Assembly: GCF_000801105.2 (NCBI RefSeq)
Contig: NC_079516.1
Coordinates: 18,816,998 to 18,880,997 of the forward strand
Length of the DNA: 64,000 nt
DNA from: Raphanus sativus
Taxonomy: Eukaryota > Streptophyta > Magnoliopsida > Brassicales > Brassicaceae
Direction: 5' to 3'
Below the pieces are notes generated by a model. The model worked only from the letters and a program-made list of their open reading frames with translations. It had not been told where the DNA came from and ran no database searches. How positions within the stretch are numbered: the stretch's first letter is position 1; every line of letters begins with the position of its first letter. A program made the translations under genes and the position numbers. This document shows, piece by piece, positions 56,704 through 64,000 of the stretch.

Positions 56704-59079
56704 ATGGTTTTGTCTAAGACAGCTTCGGAATCTGATGTTTCAATCCATTCAACTTTTGCTTCTCGTTACGTTCGCACCTCTCTCCCACGGTAACAAAACA
56801 TTAAACACCATTCTTTTTTGTCTGATGTTTTAATCTATTGAAGTATTGAAAAACTAACAGCAACATTTCACCTCATGACTTCTTTTTGTTATTTACTATA
56901 TATATTTTCTCCGTGGCTCGTACGTTTGTTTGTAATTAGCATATACTATATAGTTTGTATACGAGGGCTCATATCAACATTGTAAGACTTTTATGTTTTC
57001 CTTGCATGTCAAGATCGTAAGATTATGTTCTTGGCTCTATAGGTTTAAAGATTCAAACTAGCAAAGTTCTATATTATATCGAATCCAAATTTAAGCACTT
57101 TTATTATACGCATTAATCTGCTGTTATAGGTTATTTTGCGTAGTATTAACGTAAACTTTTCATCGTCAGATTTGAGATGCCTGAGAACTCGATCCCAAAG
57201 GAAGCAGCGTACCAAATCATCAACGACGAGCTAATGCTCGATGGTAACCCAAGGCTAAATCTAGCCTCATTCGTGACCACATGGATGGAGCCAGAATGCG
57301 ACAAGCTCATGATGGAATCAATCAACAAGAACTACGTCGACATGGACGAGTACCCTGTCACCACCGAGCTTCAGAACCGATGCGTCAACATGATCGCGCG
57401 TCTCTTCAACGCACCGCTCGGTGACGGCGAGGCTGCTGTTGGCGTAGGCACCGTAGGATCGTCGGAGGCGATTATGTTGGCTGGATTGGCCTTCAAGAGA
57501 CAGTGGCAGAATAAACGTAAGGCTCAAGGGCTTCCTTATGATAAGCCTAATATCGTAACCGGAGCTAATGTTCAGGTAAACCAACCAAAAAAAAAATACT
57601 GAACCAGTTTAGCTCTTTTTCCCTTAAATCATAAATTAAAATACTAGGCCAAAATATATATAATCGAGTTTAGTTCACTTTTCAATTTGCAGATTTCAAC
57701 CAAAAATAATTGAAACTTTAGACTACATAATTGATATTATTAACTAAAAAGATGGTAATGCCGGTTTAGGCCGCCCATGTTTTACTGAAATTACGGTTTA
57801 ATACAGGTTTGCTGGGAGAAGTTCGCAAGGTATTTCGAGGTGGAACTGAAAGAAGTTAAGTTAAGAGAAGGATACTACGTGATGGACCCTGAGAAGGCGG
57901 TCGAAATGGTAGATGAGAACACAATCTGTGTTGCAGCAATTCTCGGTTCAACGCTAACCGGAGAATTCGAAGACGTTAAGCTCCTTAACGACCTCCTAGT
58001 CGAGAAAAACAAACAAACCGGGTAACTAAAATAAACAGATAAACCTAATAATTAATCAAATTAACCGGTTAGACTCCGGTTTAACATATTTTTATAACGC
58101 AGATGGGATACGGGTATCCATGTGGACGCAGCGAGTGGTGGGTTTATCGCTCCTTTCTTGTATCCAGAACTGGAGTGGGATTTTCGTTTACCATTGGTTA
58201 AGAGCATAAATGTGAGTGGTCACAAATACGGTTTAGTTTACGCTGGAATCGGTTGGGTTGTATGGAGAACCAAATCCGATTTGCCTGATGAACTTATCTT
58301 CCATATCAACTATCTTGGCGCTGATCAACCGACCTTCACTCTCAACTTCTCCAAAGGTAACATATTGCATTACCATTTCTATATGTTCATAAAAAAGCAT
58401 ATATCATATTGTACGCATATAGAAGTGTTCTAAACATTAATGATTCTTGTATAATTATAAACCAGGTTCAAGTCAAGTGATTGCTCAGTACTACCAGCTG
58501 ATTCGTCTTGGATTCGAGGTAAATGGTGTTGAATTTCATTAGGCCGAATGTAACTTCAGTATATATTCTTATACTATTGTTTGATAATCAAAATGTCTTT
58601 TTTGGGTTTAGGGATATCGCAATGTGATGGATAATTGTCGTGAAAACATGATGGTTCTAAGACAAGGGTTAGAGAAGACAGGACGTTTCAACATAGTCTC
58701 TAAAGAAAACGGTGTTCCGTTAGTGGCGTTTTCTCTAAAAGACAGTAGCCGCCACGACGAGTTCGAAGTGGCCGACACCCTCCGTCGCTTCGGATGGATT
58801 GTCCCTGCCTACACGATGCCCGCAGATGCAGAACACGTCACCGTCCTTCGAGTCGTGATTCGAGAAGATTTCTCTCGAACCTTGGCCGAGAGATTGGTGG
58901 CAGACTTCGAGAAGGTGCTTCACGAGCTTGATACGCTTCCGGCAAGAGTTCAGGCCAAGATGGTTAACGGAAAAGCTAATGGTGTCAAGAAGACGGAAGA
59001 GGAAATGACGAGGGAAGTTACTGCTTATTGGAAGAAGTTTGTGGAGACAAAGAAGAGTAACAAGAACAGGATTTGCTAA
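56704..59079 (+). CDS. GAD4: Glutamate decarboxylase (GAD4/GAD3-like)
   Basis: Six exons (56704-56789, 57170-57575, 57807-58021, 58103-58356, 58466-58518, 58612-59079) join in frame through GT-AG introns to give 493 residues. The enzyme decarboxylates L-glutamate to GABA in the cytosol using pyridoxal phosphate. Seen: N-terminus [20 protein letters not shown], the substrate-loop words [19 protein letters not shown] and [17 protein letters not shown], the HVDAASGGF cofactor-contact motif and the PLP lysine in [15 protein letters not shown]. The C-terminus (about 465-493, [18 protein letters not shown]) is the Trp- and Lys-rich calmodulin-binding segment of plant GADs, so activation by Ca2+/calmodulin is expected. 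Sequence ([30 protein letters not shown]) is closest from memory to Arabidopsis GAD4 and its tandem neighbour GAD3; the -RIC end recalls GAD3. It is intact. Confidence 0.95.
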
Positions 59080-60833
59080 TGAATTTAATTGAATTAATGT
59101 TCTGTTTTTTATCCCTAATAATGCTCCGTTTGAAACTCTTTTTTTCCAGCCTAGCTGCTCGGATTTTTTTTGGTTTCAAATTTTCTTTTTTCATGATTTG
59201 ACGTTGATGATTTATAGTTTTCATGTATTTGAATAAACTAAGATAAATAAAGATTTTATAAAGATAAAACGTTATAATTTTTAAAAATACGTACATTAAC
59301 TAAATTTCAGACTATCAAATTGTTTGAAATATAAATCAGTGGAAAAAAATGAAAACTCTTTCAAGAAATAAACCAAAATATCTAACTCTTCATTGTTTTT
59401 TATATCATCGGCTAGGTCTAGTGAAGGAAGGATGCAAATCCGAAAATTGCCGAGCATCAACTTCATAACTCTCTTCATGTACTTGATTCTGTTAGATAAA
59501 CCAATATATAATTAAGATCTTTTTTATCAAAACTTTCTCAAATTGTATTAATATTAAATTAGAAAATCTCCAAAATTTTGAGAAAGTATGTGTCAGTGTC
59601 ATGAGTCTCATGACATCTCCTCGCAACCGTTAACTCCATCGTTCCTTGTTGATGATTCAGCAATGTCTCATTTTTGCACTTGTTTATCGATTAAGCGTTT
59701 AAACGCATACCAATTAACAATTGGTGCTAACAATACCATAATCGAATAGTGTCACTATAACACTTTAGAATCGAATCCGCAAAGACCTAGACGAGTCTGT
59801 TGGTTTTCCCAACGGCCTCGTAAGTGACAGTGACCACAAGTCATGACGTGTGTACCAAGCAGCTCGATCACTACATTCTAATGCTGTCAAAGATCTGCTA
59901 TCTCTTGGGGTCCGTCATCCTTTATCTTCCTCTCTATAGTTCTTAGGATTTCTCTTTCTCGCATCTTCTCTGCTCCGCCTCTAATCTCTTTCTGAATTAG
60001 GCTAATTAATTTGGTGTGTGTGTGAGATATGTATTTTCCAATTGGTATCTGTCGAGGCTTTTGATTCTGATTTGTCATCAGTCTCGACGTCAACTCTACG
60101 GAGATGGCTAGAATCCGGCGATGAGAATACTCCTTCACTGGAGTCAAGCTGCTCCAAAGTCTTTATTGTCTGTTTAGGTATATTGAAGTTCGTTTTCTCC
60201 GATGCCAACAAACGATGGTGAGATCGGATTGTAGTAGTGACTACGCTACAAGGGTAACATACTTGGTGTAAGCAGGAAGGTCATGAATTCGATAGCTTTG
60301 TGTTAGATGTCTCTGTGCCATCAATGATCATGGAGAGTGAGCATGCAGTCTTGTAAAGCTTTACTTGCATTTATGTTTGGCTTTTGGTTTATCAGCGTAT
60401 TGGGTCTTAGAAAGTATATCTCTTTTGCAAAGTCTCAGTTTTTTTTATATGTGATCATGTGTTGATGTTTCTACCTACAATCATGTGTTAATGTTTCTAC
60501 CTTTGTAGATTAGACCTTAGATGAAAGTATAACCGTGAAGATTGGGTGCAGAGTGAAAATATTTTTGTAAAGGATGTCTTGAAAGTTCTAGTCATGGATC
60601 CACTTAAAGCATCGATGTTGAGTCTGTGTTCTGTTTTGTACAATTGTCAACTTTCTTAGGTTTTCACCTTTGTTCTATTGCTTGATATTTTATAGAACAT
60701 AAAATTATAAACTGCCAAATATGTGGCAAGGTAACAAAATCTTAGAGATTGAGCTCTTTGCATGTCGTCCTTGTTTTGGAGTTTTGCAGGGATGTTAACA
60801 AAACAGAACACAACACCAAGATGTCTACTAAGC
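59080..60833. other. Intergenic DNA, GAD 3' flank
   Basis: The GAD 3' untranslated region should lie just after 59079. Beyond it, 59500-60700 is of mixed composition with short frames (for example 60018-60221, SVEAFDSDLSSVSTSTLRRW) that I cannot assign. Confidence 0.4.
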
Positions 60834-61025
60834 CCAATACGAGTCGCTGAAGTTTGCATGCTTTGCTGTGAAATCATATTTCACGAGAGAGCAAACATAG
60901 TCAAATGTCTTCCTTGATACTTTTGAAACTGACTCGGATGTCTTTTGATCCGTAGACCCCGAAAATTGACCTAAAAGGATCTTGTCTCTTAATGTGATCA
61001 GTGTGTGTTGTTTATTTACTTTCAT
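60834..61025 (-). pseudogene. Harbinger-nuclease-like (ALP1/At3g55350 type) fragment
   Basis: On the minus strand the frame reads LRDKILLGQFSGSTDQKTSE, then SVSKVSRKTFDYVCSLVKYD and FTAKHANFSDS before it is lost. ESxxKxSRKTFDYxCSLVxxDF followed by anFSdSnG is characteristic of plant domesticated Harbinger-type nucleases (ALP1/At3g55350 family). Only this N-terminal piece is present and the catalytic DDE region is absent, so it is a nonfunctional fragment. Confidence 0.5.
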
Positions 61026-61209
61026 TCCTTTAGAAGACCCATTGTTATGATCCTCGTTCTATTAGTTTAAAGCTCTCTTAATAAGGTTGTAAATGAGATT
61101 TGAAAGATGTTTGGTTCTCTGTAACTTCTTTTTGTAAAATTTCTCAGTCGACGTTATATAATTCTAACTAATTTTTGCTTTGCTCACTTCATCCAAAAAA
61201 ACATACAAG

Positions 61210-61333
61210 ATGAAGAGTCATTACACAAACACCATTTCTGTTGCTCTTCTCTTTTTTTTGTGTCTCCTCACATCCGCCTCGGCAAGATCTTTCAAACTAC
61301 AGGTCACTAGTGACGTCAACACAAATGAGCAGC
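61210..61333 (+). CDS. Possible first exon of a small secreted protein
   Basis: ATG at 61210 (an upstream in-frame ATG is at 61180) encodes MKSHYTNTISVALLFFLCLL then TSASARSFKLQVTSD. This is a clear signal peptide with probable cleavage after SASA. The frame meets a donor-like AGC|GTATGC at 61333/61334. The presumed intron holds two MITEs (61405-62084, 62205-62413). I could not find a convincing second exon within the window, so the gene is partial or broken. The family is not recognised. Confidence 0.4.
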
Positions 61334-61404
61334 GTATGCAATATTTTTGGCTTTTATCAAACTTAAATGTTTACATTCTTTTCGCTCATTACTTAATTAT
61401 TTTA

Positions 61405-62084
61405 AGGAAAATTCCATAAAAATACCCGAACTAAATTTTGTTAAACTTTTTAATACCCAAACTTTTTCACTATCCAGTTTAATATCCCAACTAATTATTT
61501 TGCTCATTTTAATACCCAAACTTTTAACATTTTACCCACTTTAATACCCAAACTTTATTTATTTAAATAAAAATACTAATAAGTTTCGAACAAAACTTAA
61601 TAAAATCTCTAAAATCTAAGAAAAATATTAAAAATTCTAATTTTATTTTAAGATTTAGAAAAGAAGGTAGATAAACCATGGAAATTTTATTTTTTAAAAA
61701 ATAAATGAATTTTAATGATAAAAATAAATTTCGTTTTTTATTTCAGAAAACAAACTAAATACAATATTTAAAACTTAGAAACTTTATTACAAAATTTAAT
61801 ATTTTACACTATTTAGTTATTTTTATTTCTCAAACACCATAAAAATTTAGAATTTTCTGAGTTTATTTTGTAAATTTTAGAGATTTTTTAAAATTTTATT
61901 TGAAACTTATTAGTATTTGTATTAAAATAAATAAAATTTGGGTATTAAAGTGGACACAGTTTTAAAAGTTTAGACATTAAAATGAGTAAAATAATTAGTT
62001 GGGGTATTAAACTGGGTAGTGAAAAAGTTTGGGTATTAAAAAGCTTAACAAAATTTAGTTCGGATATTTTTATGGAATTTTTCC
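61405..62084. mobile_element. Mutator-type MITE with long terminal inverted repeats
   Basis: About 150-160 bp at each end are inverted copies ('ccataaaaatacccgaacta', 'cccaaactttttcactatcc', 'ccaactaattattttgctca') at roughly 90% identity. The 9-bp duplication ATTATTTTA flanks the element (61396-61404 and 62085-62093). The centre is AT-rich and noncoding. Confidence 0.85.
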
Positions 62085-62204
62085 ATTATTTTATGTTTAA
62101 GGTATGCAACTTTATGTTTTGTATATGCAATGTTTTTAGCAAAAAAAAACCTTTATGTTTTGTAAATAACTAAATATGTAAAGTCTATTTCAGTCTAGAG
62201 GTTA

Positions 62205-62413
62205 GAGCATCTCCAACCCCACTCCATAAATTACTCTAAATTTGAGAATGGAGTTGAAAATGGAGTGGAAAATGGAGTGATGACCAAAAATAAAAGCATT
62301 ACTCTATAAATGGAGTAATGCTTTTATTTTTTGGTCATCACTCCATTTTCCACTCCATTTCTAACTCCATTCTCAATTTTGGAGTAAAATATGGAGTGGA
62401 GTTGGAGATGCTC
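62205..62413. mobile_element. PIF/Harbinger fold-back MITE
   Basis: GAGCATCTCCAACCCCACTC and its inverted partner GGAGTGGAGTTGGAGATGCTC are flanked by TTA (62202-62204 and 62414-62416). Nearly the whole 209 bp is a palindrome ('accaaaaataaaagcattac' against 'gtaatgcttttattttttgg'), so its transcript would form one long hairpin. Confidence 0.9.
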
Positions 62414-62416
62414 TTA

Positions 62417-63297
62417 GTGTGAAATAAAGAGGGTTTTTTTTTTTAACTCTTTGCCTGTTTGGTTAAAAAAATTGTGGATTTCGAAAAAATGGAAAGGTTG
62501 ATCATGTTTGCCTGGAAATGATACCGGCGCAAAATTTCGTCTTTTCATTATGGCCCCCACAAGCGTGCCTTCATTTGGGCCCACTTACAAAAATCGTACT
62601 AGAGGGGACATGTCTGTAAATTAATAAATCGAGGAAAGCAAATACGTACCAACAATAGAGGAAAAATACAAATCAATGATAATTGTTTTCTTACAAAGAG
62701 ATGAAAATTGTTATTAAATTAAAAAAGCAACTTTGTAAGAAAACTAAGAATTACACAAAATAAAATAAATATTTTTATCATTGAGGAAAACAGATAACAA
62801 ATAAAATAATTAAGATATGACCGATCAATTTATAAATTATAATTAAATTTACAATTTAACCTTAAGAGTTATGTTAAATATTTTATCTCAAAATTTACTT
62901 TTGTCATTGATTTTTTTCACTGATAATATATCTTGTATCCTAATCTTATTATAACTGGATAAATTACTAATGATTCTCTAAGAGAAGTGAATATAGAAAT
63001 CATGTCATAATGTCACTACAGATATGTGGTAAGTTTTTTTTGGTAATCATGTGGTAAGTTTCTTGTAAATATTTAAGATAAAGTCATTTAGAAGATCATA
63101 CATTGTTGCAATTTTCACAAGTCTTTTATTTTCCTTTTCTAAAATGTTATTTCCTTTGTTCTTTATTTATAAGATTTATTGAACATTTAATCTAAAAAAA
63201 TTCAGCAAACTTTAGGAATAAAATTATGCTCAATGAATGTATTTTGGAATTCGAAAAATTAAAATAGGATGTGTAATTTTGTTTTGAAAAACATATA
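62417..63297. other. Intergenic DNA, nothing identified
   Basis: No gene, hairpin end or terminal repeat was recognised. Confidence 0.45.
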
Positions 63298-63479
63298 CAG
63301 TGAAACCTCTATAAATTAATAATGTTGGGACTACACCAAAACTATATTTTTATTAATTTATAGAGATTATTAATTTATCGAGATACTAATTGAATTAAAA
63401 CTTCAATTTGGGACAATAAGATTATATTAATTTATCGAGATATTAATTTATAGGTTATTAATTTAAAGAGGTTATACTG
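63298..63479. mobile_element. Emigrant-type MITE
   Basis: CAGTGAAACCTCTATAAATT at the left and inverted AGAGGTTATACTG at the right are flanked by TA (63296-63297 and 63480-63481). The terminal sequence matches the Arabidopsis Emigrant family (pogo/mariner type) apart from one or two bases. It is 182 bp and noncoding. Confidence 0.8.
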
Positions 63480-63481
63480 TA

Positions 63482-64000
63482 GGTTTTACATGGACATTTT
63501 GATTATTCATTCGATCATAAACCCAATTTAGTATAAAAATTATGATCAAGATCGAATATTTGGTTATTTTTTGTCAAATCGGGATGCTTGATACATATAC
63601 CTCTAAATAGTCTAGTCTTAAAGCACAATCAATATTTGCTTGCAGATATAAAAACTCTATCACCAAAATATCACTCACGTTGTTAGGTTTGAGATAATTA
63701 TAATTTTAAACGCACAAAAAATTGGAAATCCCATAAGATGATATTTGTTAAAAACTTAATCAAAAATATAGCACATAAGGGTTAAATTAAATAATTCATT
63801 AAAGAAGTAAATGAACATTTATACCCCTAGATTAACTAAATTAAAATAAAGGTTTAGATTTGAATTGTGAGTTTTGTGGAGGAGATGTGATTTTTTTTCA
63901 AAAAATTAATATTTAAAATTTAAAATATTTGTTTTTAATAATTTCAAAATAATTTTTGGATTTCAAGATAAATTTTTTATAAATTGAAAAAAAAGAAATT
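63482..64000. other. Intergenic DNA, nothing identified
   Basis: AT-rich sequence to the end of the window with no supported feature. Confidence 0.45.

Overview
The window is plant nuclear DNA, almost certainly from the Brassicaceae (Brassica/Raphanus type). Three intact, spliced host genes lie on the right side: a GARP/G2-like transcription factor (37123-39164, minus), an NPF8/PTR peptide transporter (49057-51313, minus) and a glutamate decarboxylase (56704-59079, plus). Their order fits what I recall of the At2g02060 - At2g02020 - At2g02010/02000 block at the top of Arabidopsis chromosome 2. All three translate without frameshifts once plain GT-AG introns are removed (about 260, 553 and 493 aa).

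The left half and the spaces between genes are mostly transposable elements, many nested. At least eight or nine Helitron 3' ends (GC-rich hairpin, then CTAG and a host T) are visible, several with their 5' TC start. There are PIF/Harbinger MITEs with TWA duplications, Mutator-type elements with 9-bp duplications, Stowaway and Emigrant MITEs, a poly(A) retroposon with a 17-bp duplication, and SINE-, hAT- and CACTA-like pieces.

The centrepiece is a three-level nest at 13981-29867. A PIF/Harbinger element is split by a Helitron (14448-29781), which is itself split by a complete Tat-lineage Ty3/gypsy retrotransposon (14982-27152). The retrotransposon has two apparently identical 477-bp LTRs, an ATCTC target duplication, full gag and pol reading frames, a second (archaeal-type) RNase H, and a complete three-exon gene on the opposite strand (22326-25498) with its own TATA box. 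It looks very recently inserted.

Several elements carry pieces of host genes. A second Harbinger copy (44549-47089) holds fragments of an EVE-domain protein, an RRM protein and ribosomal protein S7. The nested Helitron holds an RPA/DUF223-like start and an F-box-like fragment. The MULE at 4466-8061 holds a transposase N-terminus remnant and an unidentified first exon. I found no tRNA, rRNA or CRISPR locus.
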